In this document: positions 38,887-50,515 of the stretch, in pieces | Layout: every line of letters starts with the position of its first letter | How positions within the stretch are numbered: the first letter of the stretch is position 1 | Source: Trochalopteron elliotii | Taxonomy: Eukaryota; Chordata; Aves; Passeriformes; Leiothrichidae | Direction of reading: 5' to 3' | DNA: 64,000 bases | Assembly: GCA_024734555.1 (NCBI GenBank) | Contig: JANPWX010000651.1 | Coordinates: 2,469,833 to 2,533,832 of the forward strand | Notes under the pieces: generated by a model | What the model saw: the letters and a program-made list of their open reading frames with translations, nothing else | What the model was told of the DNA's origin: nothing | Database searches by the model: none | Program-made: the position numbers and the translations under genes

Positions 38887-40321
38887 GGCTGGGCTGTGCA
38901 CGGGGCTCTGCCCACCACCGGCAGTGGCTGACAGCATGTCAAGGGAAATTGGCTTTTCGGTGGAACACACTGCTTTAGTGAGAGCCCATATGTTTCTGAG
39001 TTATCTGTTCTGAATTCCCCTTATTATCCCAATGCCTCTATTACCACCCCCCTGCCTCTACCCTTTCCTCAGGCCTCCACCATGATGCAGATATTAAATA
39101 AAATATCATTTCCTTCTAATTTAGCCTTTGTCTTTGGCAATCAAAATGCCCTTCAGGCTCTTCCAGGTCAGGGAAAACCCCTTCCCAGGCATTTCACTGT
39201 AGATAATGTGGCTGATTCATGAGACCATTCCAAGAGTTGCCTTCTGTTGTGGCGGCTGCTTTTGGTGCTTGGGCTCTACCTCCTTTTCCCTCCCCACAGC
39301 ACTTCCTCTCCTGGCCAGATTTTGCAAACCAACTCTTGGGAAACTGGGAGCCACAGAGGAAAAGAAAAATAAGACCATGTTAGATGTACTGCAGCAAAGT
39401 CTCTGTGCACAGGAGAAAAAAGCTGTGTGAGTCCAGAGAGCAAGAGAACTCTGTCCCTGCTCTAGGAGGGGCTGGGCCATGGAAGCAGCAATACTTTGCA
39501 ATTCTGCCATTCCTGCTTGAGCCCTTGAGTGCCACAGTGGATGGAAGAAGTGGGAGGACTCATGTTGTGATACAGCTGGGCAAATATAGCAAGAAATGGA
39601 GGAACATATGCGAATCTGCCTCTAGAAGCATCACTTGTGTGTTATTTGTTAGGTTGAGGGTGCAATACAGAGCAGTGGCATGCATTTTTATTTTTTATAA
39701 AATCCAGTATCCTGTTCAGCATCTTTCTGGAGATTCCCTCTAACATAACACCCGAGATAATGCTGGTAAAAGAACCAATGGTGTAAAGGGAAGACCTATG
39801 AAGGACAGTATATAATTTTTAATGAAATGTTGTTATTTTAACCTTTCCTTCCTTGTTCAGTTTTATGTATTTGAGTCAAAAGTGCAGAGGCAGCAGGGAG
39901 ATAGTGTTAACTAGTGTTAACCTGTAACATGTAACATAGATAAAAAGGGGGGAAGGCTGACTTGCTTTTGTCATTTGTGTGGTCTGCAAGGTAAGTAGGA
40001 TAAGTATGGAAGGAAATTCTTAAGTGCTGGTGTCCCACACATTTTTCTAACTGTGTTTGTCCATTTCTATCATGGTTGAGTGTGCAAATGTGTGGCTGGG
40101 GAGCAGGTATGATTGTCATGTGTCCTAGGACCTGGCCCCAGGTATCTCCTCACTGGCTGCTCTCGGCAGGAGATGCAGTAGGGATGCAGGAAAAGGTAAG
40201 CACTGAGTAAAGGACAAGGTATGGGTTGTGTGCATCTGTGGTTATCCATGGATTGAGAACCCTGTATCATTGGTGGACGAAGCTGTAGGGAATTAGATCA
40301 CAGGACCCTTTCAGAAATAGA

Positions 40322-40322
<1 letters not shown>

Positions 40323-40376
<54 letters not shown>

Positions 40377-40378
40377 AT
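40323..40378. repeat. (TCTA)n microsatellite
   Basis: About 13 perfect tetranucleotide units. It is immediately followed by a separate CCAT array, making a compound microsatellite about 170 bp long. Confidence 0.97.
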
Positions 40379-40384
40379 CTCTGT

Positions 40385-40490
40385 CCATCCATCCGTCCGT
40401 CCATCCATCCATCCATCCATCCATCCATCCATCCATCCATCCATCCATCCATCCATCCATCCATTCATCCATCCATCCATCCATCCATCT
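40385..40490. repeat. (CCAT)n microsatellite with CCGT and TCAT interruptions
   Basis: About 25 tetranucleotide units with a CCGTCCGT pair near the start and one CATTCATC interruption near 40463. It ends at CTTTAAG. It is in phase with the neighbouring TCTA array and probably arose from it by point change and expansion. Confidence 0.97.
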
Positions 40491-41654
40491 TTAAGTAGCA
40501 GCCTCCTAAATATCTATTTAAAACATTTCAAAAAGTCAAGCTGGCAAGACGTGAAAATCAGAGGGAGACAGCAGGGTGGGGAAAGCGCCTGAGAGCCGGG
40601 GATAGAGGACAAATGGTCCCCACCCCTTCAATTGCCCCAGCCCCCATTCTCACCCTGCTAGCATCCCTCCCTTTGGTAAACAGAGACAGGCAGATTTTCA
40701 CCTTGTCTCATCAGACAGAGGAACTGGCCCTTTGTTTCACTGTGTGACTCCCTGGCAGATGGAAGGTGCCTGAGGGGTCTTGTTCAAGGAAAGACTCCAG
40801 TATACGAAATGCGCCCACGGGCAGACAGGAGAGGGGTGGTTTTCCTCCTGTGAAAGAACTGGGTGAAACAGTTTGTGTCTCCTGATGGTTCTGTTTTGAC
40901 TTTGAGAAGACATAAGTAGTCTGTAGTTTTACTAACTGAGCCTTTTGTTTTAATAGGAACTGAGACAGAAACCTGGAATTTGGAGCCAAACTTTAGTTCT
41001 GAAGGGGGAGAAAGCCAAAATCCTGACTCAGAAGTGTGTGCATATTTCAAATATTTAAAATACTTGCGCAAAATTTTTTAGGAGGTGAGAATCTGACCCA
41101 TAAATCAGTGCAAGGCAAGCTTTGCAAAGTCCTAATATTTGCCAATCCTTGCTTTCAACCCCAGGGGATTTACTAGTTTTTATTCTTGTTGCTTTCAGTG
41201 GAAGTAAGAGAGGTAGATAGAGGAAATAGCCAAGCCAAGGAACAAGAGTTGATGAGAAGTCCATAGTTAGTTGGTCAGTTAGTCTATCACTCAGTGGTGT
41301 GTTTCACCAGGTCTTCTTCCAAGGCCATTGCACCACATGTGTGGCCTAAGCTCCAGCCTCCTCCAAAGCAAAAAACTAGGCTGAGGCAATTACATCTCTG
41401 AAAACATGTTGATTTCTTGTAGGAAGTGTTAGGCACTGCATGGAGAGATTCATTTCCATACCCAGCTCTACTGTGATGGCAGCTCAGATCTGCCCCTGTG
41501 GTTGGGGAGTCTCTGGGTTGAAACCAGTCACCGTCAATGGACCTGTCATGATGGTTTGGATGTCTTGGACTGGCTGGTAACAGGAAGATGCTCACAGTAC
41601 TGTTGGCATGGTTTGTCCCCTTGTTTCATTATTTTCTGTCCCTACTCTGACCTA

Positions 41655-41820
41655 TTATTAACAGACCCACCTTCTGCCTAGTGTTTCTGTTTCCCCTGAT
41701 GTATTTGTAAAAGGCCTCTTATTCTCCTTAATCCCTTTGGCTATAATTAACTCATTCTGCATTTTTGCTGCCCTTATCTTTTCCCTGCAAGCCTTAACTG
41801 ACTGAATATTCTTGTTTGGT
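41655..41820 (-). mobile_element. CR1-type LINE ORF2 fragment (linker between endonuclease and reverse transcriptase), broken
   Basis: The minus strand encodes VKACREKIRAAKMQNELIIA and, after a one-base frameshift, FYKYIRGNRNTRQKVGLL. Both match the segment of CR1/L2-clade ORF2 proteins with the pattern REKIRKAK...LAK.VK.NKK.FYKYI..KR.TR..VGPLL, which precedes the reverse transcriptase. Neither a catalytic reverse-transcriptase motif nor a 3' end is attached. It is a short, inactive, ancient fragment. The T-rich sequence to the right (to about 42240 on the plus strand) may be more of the same element, decayed past recognition. Confidence 0.7.
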
Positions 41821-44800
41821 TGCCTCGTTGTTTTCCATTTCTGCTAAAGGTTTTCTTTTTAATCCTCAGATCTCTGAGCAGGCTTATTTCTTGTGTTTTT
41901 CTTCTTTATTTACTCTTCTTTTCCTCTTCCACCTTGCTGTGTAAGGTAGACCCCATCTACCTTCCACACATCTCAGGATATGTAGATCTCAGGACTGACT
42001 CACATGGCACATTACTTGCTCCATTTCTTAATTCACTTCAACTCATTCACCTTTTTCATTTGGCACTATACAATTTTTTTTGCAATGCTGGATTTGCTCT
42101 TTCTTCTTCGGGGATTCCTACCTTCTCAGACAGTTCCATTCTTTCAACTAATACCTTTTGTTCTACAGAAAACATGCAAAGTAAAAATTACTTTTTTTTT
42201 CAGAAAGTATTACTTATGCAGGGCCTATTTTTGACCCAGAAAACGAGAAGGGCTGAATGTGGATTCAGAGCTCTCCAGCACTCTGTGGCTGTGGATCAGG
42301 GTGGTAAAAGCCCACAAGGGATGGTGCAGACCTGTTCACCATCGCCGTGCTGAGGCAGCCTGTCCTGCCTGCTATTTTAGGATGCAGAAGGAGGGGTCTT
42401 CTCTCTGAATGAGCCACCCTCTCATTCCTCAGCCCACTGCTTCCACCTTCCTCAGGGACAACCACAGCGAGAGGACAATTTTACTGCTAACAAAGAGATA
42501 TAAACAGGAGTGTGATCTCCAGCCATGCTTTTCCTCTCCCTTCCAAAGACACCTGAAGGAGAGGCCACCAGGCCATGGAGATACACCATGTAATGAATGC
42601 AGTGAGTGGGGATGGGGATGAACAGCCCGTTCTTTTGTTCTTGTTATTGTGGAAACAGAGGCTAAAGCAGATGAGAGGGCTGGCTGACTGCTCCAGTCCA
42701 TGCTGAGTCCTGGGTGAGGGCAGCAGCAGCTGTCCATGGCCATGCCCACAGCCAGTCTTGCTGGCCTTGGTCCCTGTCATCACTCTTAACAAAGCACATG
42801 GCCACTTTCTTGCCTTTTACTTTCCTCCAGTTTCAGGCTTTGCTGCTCTAGCACTGCGGTTCAGCAAGGTAGAGTGGGGGAGGGAAGGAGGAAGCACTTG
42901 GGGGGGTTGTTTTACAGAAAAAAAAAAAAAAAGTGAGAAGGGAGTCCTTCGGGGCCTGGGCATGTTGGTGGCTTTGCCACTTCTGTTGCCTGATCCACCT
43001 TTTCAGGCACACAGGAGGAAACTTCCAAGAATAGGCCTGAGCCAGCCCAGAGTGCTCCGGCATCCCCGAGCACAGGCAAGGGGAACAGCAAGACCAGGCT
43101 GCTCCCAAACACACTCACTCATGCACACCTACCAGCCTCCTTCCACAAAAGAGGCTTCTTTCATTTTCTGCGAGAGGAGGAGGTGGGAGAGAGGGAACTT
43201 GAAGGCTGCAAATTCCTCAGCCACATATCTCCCCTCCCTCGCCTTTCCTATGCTGCCTGCCAGCTCCACGCTCAGGAGCTGCAGCTCCTGCTTCCCATAC
43301 AAATAGGCAAGGCTGAACAACTGTGCTTTTAAACCCTGTGAGACATTCTGTTGCTTTGGGGGTTGTTTTCTTATCACAGCATTTGTGTGCTTTGCCTGTC
43401 AGAGCCACCTCGAAGCTGCTCTAACTCCAAAGGGCCAAGTTGCTGGGTAGCTGGTTTGGAGCACAGGTGTGCCTTGTGCTGTGGTTTAAGCAATTTTTCC
43501 ACCCGAGCTGCCCCCTTCTTGCTCCCAGCCAGCCTCAGGAAGCTTGTCTTCGTGCATATTGACAATTACCCTGTGCTGGAGCAATGCTTTTCCAAACGGT
43601 CAGCTCTATACCTGCCATTTCAAAGGGATATTGTTGTCAAGCACCCAGCTTGTCACAGAACTGTGAGCTGGAGACACGAAAGCAGCAGGTGGTACCCAGG
43701 TTTGTTAGGCTAATCCTGGGCTTTTCTAAGGCAGGGTTACTTTTCCCTCACGAGTAACCAAGACAAGAAAGGAGAGGCAGACCATGTTTCTGTTTCGGTT
43801 ACTAGGCACTTGCAGGTTTTCCCTTATTTTTTACAAGGTAGGCTGTATTGCTTTTCCTGTGTCAAGGACAGACATTATGGGTAATGAGTGAGATCTTATT
43901 CTCTCCAGAGCTGTGGCAAAGCAGCTCATACCAGCCACCCCAAGGCTGCTGTGGCTGTGAGGAGGTGGTGGTTCTTAGCCTGTTCAGAGCATCTGATGCT
44001 GTGCTGTGGCTCAGTTAGAGCCACTGCTGATGCAGGAAGGAGTCCAGCTGGCTCTTCTGTTTCTTTGCCTGACCCTGGAGGCATGAATGAGTGGTATCAA
44101 TCAGAAACAATGCCCAAAAGTCAAGTAGATTTGGTGTTCATCTAAATAGGGGAAATCCTGTGCACTGAGATTTCAGGACCTGGTGACTGGAGTGCAAAAT
44201 GCATGGAGAGCAAGCACACTTCTGCAGAACATTTCCTGAGGCATCCAAGGACTCTCTGAAACCCACAAAGCCTGCCCTAAAACCACAGCTGCAACAAAAG
44301 AGGAAGAGTCCACAGCAGAACTGGGAGCATATTAAACCTTGCAAAATCGGTCTCTTTCTGTGGTGGGGAGCATGTGTATAAATACATACATACATATACA
44401 CAGAGAGGGAGCTGTGCTTTTTCAGCACTGGGGCTAAAAGTGAAGGTAGGATGTAGGAATGCTGAGCAAAGGTGGTGATTTCAGGCACAGCTGGATTAAA
44501 TGCAGTGACTTCACAAGGAGAATGAGCAGTCTTCCGAGGGGGACCTAGTGCAGTGGATTTAAAGGATCCTTGGTGGTTTGTAAGCCACAGAGGTAAATTC
44601 AGCAAAGATGAACATGGGAGAGTGAACCATCAGAAAGAAGGCAGTAAGGATGAGGGTGCAGATGAAAAGATGTCCAAGTGGTGCAGCGTGCATAGGGCAA
44701 AAGGAGTGTAATATCCAAGTAACACTAAGGCAGAACATAGGAAAAGAAAGTAAAAAGACTATGTTAAAATATAGCCAGCTGTTTAACATTCCAGTACCAT

Positions 44801-47800
44801 CTCTGTTCTTGTCCTGACACCACTGAGGGCAGTTGCTGTTGAGTTCTAAGTTCTGCAGGGTCCTATGAAGGCAGTGTGCAAAGCTGACCCCAGTGAGACT
44901 GCCCAAGGTGGCTGCTTTCCTGGGCATTAACTCAGGAGTTCTGGGTTAACTCTGTAATGCAGGACCTTTGCTGGGCTGGTGTGTGTCCCTCCTGAACAAT
45001 TTTGCTGGAGCTGGAATGACTCTGGCAACAGGGATCTTGACAAAGAAAGTAAATTCATGAAGCCTGTGCCCGGACACATTGTCTGTAAGAGCTGTTGCTT
45101 CATCTGGACGAGCCTCTGGGCCCATGGTGCTGGCTCATACTTTGGGAATGTGCCTATGGTATGGCTTGCAGTCAGAGCTGCATATTTTGCCTGCTGCATG
45201 TATCCAGCTGCAAGTTTCCATTCATGGCATGAGAGCATGTCCAAGGCCTGCACTAACACTGATTAATGGATTGCCACAACATTACATGATGTAGAAAAAT
45301 CCCGGCTTAACTAAGGGATAGACTGTAGGGATCTGAGTTAAGCCTAAATCTCAGAGTTAAATCTAAATCTCAGGAGTCTGTAGCTCTTGGGTACAGTGGA
45401 CTCAGCTCCTGGAGGACTTTAGAAAGCACAGAAGGAAATGATCTGGAGATTCTTGCTGCTATCTCAGGTCTTCTGAGCACAAGGTCAGCAGAAAAACAGC
45501 TACTCCATGCTATGTCTGGACTGCAGGCAGACAGGCTCCACTGGGCAAGCCACAGCTCTGTTTCCCTGACCACCTCATCCAGGCCAGGGATGTGGTTGGA
45601 GCTCCCTGACCTGCTTTAGTCCACACACCCAATCTTTCTTCTGAGGAAGTCAGATCGGAGCTGCTGTAACCCTCAAGATGGAAGAAGGTCCAAGGAGTGG
45701 CTGAGACCAGGGGTTACAGCAGTGTTTCTGTCTCCGGGATTATCCATGTCTTGCCTTCCACTGGTGCAAAAATTCACTTTCATATCCCTCAAAGTCAGCT
45801 TGCTGTGGAATTAGTGGAGAAAGTGAGTAAAGCAAGAAGATAATGCAGTGGGGGAGCATTTCTTTGTGTCTTTCCTGGGTAGAGGCATCGTTCCCGTTCC
45901 CATCGCTTGCAGGACCAGCTGTGATTTCTGGCAATGCCAGACACAGCCATCACTCTCTGGGTTCCTTTCCCTTTCATTGTCCCTCTGGAGAACAGGACTC
46001 TTGTTAGAAACCCTGAAAGTATCATTGAGAGCCAGCTCTATTATTCCCTAGCCAGTGAAGCAAGACAGGCATACTCTCCCACAACCTAGGGATGCCCCTC
46101 TGATCTATTACCAATGAGGCTATCTCTAATGGGATCAGAGCCTGCCCTTTTTCACATCCCACAGGGACAGCACCTGCCCACCAGAGAACAAAGAAGAAAC
46201 CTGTTGTGATGGGAAAAAAAGACAGAGTTCTCTCCAGAGAGGCAGCAAGGCTGTTTGATTAAGAGCATCTTTCTCCCAGCCAGCTGGTTTGCTAGCAAAA
46301 CAACCAACTAGACTTCATCTTTATGCAAGAGAGAAAATCTCTGTGAAGCAAATGCCTGGAGTTTCATTTTATCCATCTATATAAACCACAAGAAATCTGG
46401 GGAAATCTTTGCAGAAAAAGACTGTAGGAGCAAGAGGAAATATTTTGTCCTAAACCTAATATTTAAAAAATATTTTTAAAGGGTAATTTCAGTGCAGTAT
46501 TTGAAATTCTGCAGCAGAGAGATCTATCTAGAAGCTTCATCTCTAGCTTGTCTTCCTCAAAAGACATAACAGTTACCATTGCTGTACATTTCTCTGTAGC
46601 CCCTGTCTTCACAGAGCTGCAGCATCCCAGTCAGGCAGGTCTGATTCCAGATGTGTTTTCTGTATGAATATCCTCTGGAGACTCTCCCATGTGTGCTCAT
46701 CTGCTCACGAGTGCCCTTTATCTCTAGCACTCCCAGTCCTGGGACAAGAAACCAGGATGGGACAAAACAACCCCCATCTCCCTGACAGTGGTGCCAAACT
46801 CCAAACCAAACCATGCCTGTTTATTTCTCTGCCTGTTTCTCGAATTGGAGACCAGGCTTCATTGCTGGCGCTTATCCCATAAGCTGCCCTGAGGAAAACT
46901 GGCATATGAGTACAGGTGCAGAGTCCAAGTGGGTCAGAAGAAGGTTGCCTGTGACACAGGCACCTTTGCAGTATGTGGTTCATTAGCCCAGTCCAGAGTT
47001 GGAGTGGAAGAACTCCATGCTTGGGTGTGTTTGTGCATCCTAGTTTCTTTGGTAGTTTGATTACTCTCACAGAAATATAATTGCGATCAAAGTTTAATTC
47101 CAGTGGATGCAGCACGTAGTGAGAAGTTCACCTTCAGTTAGAGAGGATCTTAATATGACCTTCCGTAAAAAAAGGGGCATTGTTTTGAGTTGTTAAACAG
47201 CTGCTGAGTTCCACCCCACTAATGGTTGCAATTCAGGAGTGAATAATACAAGCCTTAGATAAACAGCTGGTAAAATATTTGGGATCTTTCCTGGCAGGGG
47301 GAAGCATGCAAGTTACTCAACAAAAATAAATTATTATTCTCACTGCCTAGGAAATGAAGTGCTCTCCTTTCCATCATCAAGTGGGCTGTCACACAAAATC
47401 TCTCCCTGCCCTTCTGGAAGAAGCCCAATACCATTTGCAGTGCTCTCTTCACTCTCATAGGAAACGAGAGACCGTTTTAGTTTGGATTCATGCATCTTCT
47501 CTGTTTTCCCTTCTGACCTTTGTCTCCTTTTCCATCCTATCCCTGGTCTTCCTAAAAATAACCCTTCCAACTGCCCTTCTACTGTTCTGTACGAGAACAA
47601 ACACAATCTCCTTTCTCGAGGCAACCGCGACGTGACTGCAAGAGAAGCAAAAGTTTCCCCCAGCCGCTCCCTCCTGCCAAACTCCGTGTGTCCACTCGGT
47701 ACACGCTGTGTCTGCTGGGCTGGGGCAGGACTGCAAAGCACCGGGCCTTGGGTCTTGGCCTCCATCGGATGAACAATTTCCCGTTGAAGGTTACTCACTT

Positions 47801-50154
47801 CCTGTTTTCCGTATTTAGACAATTTGGGCCTATTGGGAGCTTTGATTTGTTGTAAACTTCAGCTGTTTTAAACGTTAAGTCACAGGAGACTGAGGTAAGG
47901 GGAAGGAGGGGGAAAGGCCTGGAGACAAATTAGGGTTATTTAACACCAGGACTGTGTTCTCTCTGCAGTGTTCTAGTGACCATTAGAGCATGTGAAAGGA
48001 AGGTCAGGGGGCTGACAGCGTGGAAGATGGCAAAAGGGCTGCTTCACAATGGGCCAGGGCTGGAGGCACTGCGTGCAGCTCCGTGTGTGCACGGGGCTCC
48101 CCGTGAGTGTGTGTGGCCAGCACTTGGAACCAGCCGGGGGATGCACTCCAGTGACTAATGTCTCCAGTGTGTCATTTCTGCCACAAACAGCTGTATTGAG
48201 GCGGTGAGAGCAGTGCAGCAGCTTCACAGCAAAGGCAGGGAAGAGCTTCTAACCTAGAGAATGCTGTGCCCTTTCCCTGTGCCTATCATTGCACACCACA
48301 TGCTGACATTTGTTAGAACTTGCCCTGAAGTTTGCTAGGCTGGAGCAAGTTAACACTTGTATGTCACTGATAGGGTGGGTCATGTCTCCTTTACGCCTGC
48401 TTTGCAAGAGTAAACTGAGGCACAGAGTGCTGTAATTCTGCTTGTTATCAGAAAGTGTGTGTGTGAGGGAATGGGGTGAGTCCTGGCATCAGTCAGGCCT
48501 GCCTCCAGAGATGTGCTTTTTTGTCAAGAACATCTTTCCTGTGCTGCTGGGAGTAATGCTTGGAAAGAAGAAAATAGTGTGCAGTCCAGAGGACCTGTGG
48601 GCTCAAAGGTTATGTGAACAATTTTGGTCTGTTCCTTTTTGTTCATCTAGTTCTCTTCAATCTATGATTAACTCTCAATATGGGGTGGTTTACTTCCAAA
48701 ATTTTCAAGGATCCACAAAAAAGAAAAGAAAAAAGAAGTAATGGATTGGCTGAATTAAAACAGGAGATGGTAAAATAATCAGTATTTTACAGCAGAATCC
48801 AGTAGGGATTGCCTTGAGATCACCCTAGCAGTATAACCTGCCACCAGAATGCCAATGTGAACAAGTGGGAGTGAACTAAAGAACCAGAGATAAAAAATCG
48901 CAACCAAATAGACAACAAAATGTCCCAGGTAAAGAAATCTGCCATGTCCTCTCTGCCTGACAGAGAGCAGGCAGGAGCTGAATCAAGACCCAGAGGAGAC
49001 TGAAAGCGTGAGGAAGACTTTGGTGAAGCACTGAAGTGTTTAGTAGAAACAAGGGTCCATGTTCACACTCTGCCATTGATAGGCCCAACTCCAAATGATT
49101 TACACAGGCTCTTGACCCTCCTGAGCCAGAGTCAACTTTCCCCCAAATAACTGCCCAGAATGCAGAACCACAGAGAGAGGCACATGCAGGATACAGGCAA
49201 GTGGCTGTTTTCTGCCTGGTCCTGCTGTATAGGCTGGGTTAACATTATACTCCCCTGATGCAGGTTTTTATAGACCAAACAGTAGCAGTTCCCTCCCTCG
49301 GTGGTATGTCTAAGCCTTTCCCTGAAGGAGGGGTTAGTTTGCTATTGTCTTGCTACCTATTGAATGTTTTCTCTGCTGTATCACTCACCCTTCAACTACA
49401 TTTTGTTCAGATGCGCTTTCAGTGCTCAGAAATGCAACTTAGTTCTTACTGCAAATGCAGGGCAGTTCTGCAGTGTCTCCCATAAATTTCCTCTGATGGG
49501 GGTCCTGGACCTCCCAGCAGGACCTTGGTGCAATGTGAGCCCTGGATTTAGGACAAACTTTGGATCTGACAGGGACACATCAGACTGAACCACCAGGGTT
49601 GACTGCAAAGCTGGCACCACAGAGAATTGCACCCAAAGCTGTTCAAGCAAATGGTGTCTCTGAATTGGCACCAGCCAGCTGCCCTGATGCTGAGGTTTGG
49701 TCTGTTACACCCAGAGCAGCCTGGTTTGCACTCGTATCACCATGCCTAGAGAACAGTCACTTAATCTCACTTAGAAATGTTTACTTGCAAGGACCAGATG
49801 GCCCAGGGAATTGGGCTAAACAAAACATTTTACTTCTAGGTCATGCATTCTAATCCAGTCCAGGTTGGTGATAAATGTACATACTCACCTGATAGCCACT
49901 TTTGATTTCATTTTTGGTTGTTTTTCAGGCTAATTTCTAAGGGGAGATGCCTCACCAAAAATCTCCCTCTCTGCCCTGCCACAGTTGGTACTGATTTGAC
50001 TGTCTCGGTGGAGAAGCCAAGGATCAAATGCTCCACGGCGCCAGACTGTTTTCTTTTTTCTTTTGCAGCTTGCAGGTAAGGGGAAGTTGTCCTGTGTCTG
50101 GCTGTGTCACGCCTGCTCTGCGGATGGGCAGGAGCTCAGTTTGTAAGTATGCCT
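41821..50154. other. Gene-free sequence
   Basis: Noncoding. The first 400 bp are T-rich and may be decayed LINE. There is a poly(A) run at 42919-42933. A 182-codon frame at 42758-43306 (plus) is Pro/Ser-rich with no domain, and the opposite strand is open as well. A compact block near 47780-47890 contains two ETS-like words (ACTTCCTG, TTTTCCG), but that alone does not support a call. Confidence 0.5.
44380..44402. repeat. Short (CATA)n tract
   Basis: About four to five imperfect CATA/TACA units, too short to matter beyond simple-repeat masking. Confidence 0.7.
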
Positions 50155-50515
50155 CCCCAACCCCCTCACCAACGTGAAATTAATTTTTTTAAAAATGGGA
50201 AAATGCTTAATTGCAGTTGACATTATAGGCACTCTCTGCTATGAACTTTACATGCAATCACAGACAACGGCATCAAAATTAATGCCTGCTTCCCACTTGT
50301 CCTTCTATAAGCAATAAACGTTTGGCAAGTCAGTAAATAACAAAATTCTCATGTGGCCATCTACAGGTCACCAGGATACTTAAGAAGTTTGCGTTAATTA
50401 TACCATGTTTGCCATCAAAGAGGGGATATTAACCCTTTCAAGCTGTTGCAGGAAAGCAGTGGAGTAATTTGAAAGTAAGTAAATAAAATCTTGTTGCTAG
50501 AAGTGCAACCTTTGC
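50155..50515. promoter_or_regulatory. Candidate conserved noncoding element nearest the GATA2 3' end
   Basis: Long AT-rich, non-repetitive block 2.1 kb beyond the inferred 3' end of GATA2. It contains GTGAAATTAATTTT, GCTTAATTGCAGTTG, CAAAATTAATGCC, GCAATAAACG (forkhead/HOX-like), TGCGTTAATTATACC and GGGATATTAACC. Called on homeodomain-type word density. Confidence 0.35.

Larger units (their letters stand above)
37296..41654. other. Gene-free sequence with simple repeats
   Basis: Apart from the 16-bp tandem repeat (38846) and the compound microsatellite (40323-40490), I see nothing specific. Open frames are short and domain-free. Confidence 0.55.

Noticed and set aside
40323..40490. Regular short repeats that could suggest a CRISPR array
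   Set aside because: Perfect tetranucleotide microsatellites with no spacers, in a vertebrate nuclear genome.
41820..42353. 177-codon hydrophobic open frame, plus strand
   Set aside because: Its Phe/Leu/Ser content comes from a T-rich stretch next to a LINE fragment on the other strand. The predicted membrane-like segments are a composition artefact.
42758..43306. 182-codon open frame, plus strand
   Set aside because: No domain, the antisense frame is also open, and it includes a 15-base poly(A) run that makes the EKKKKSEK segment.
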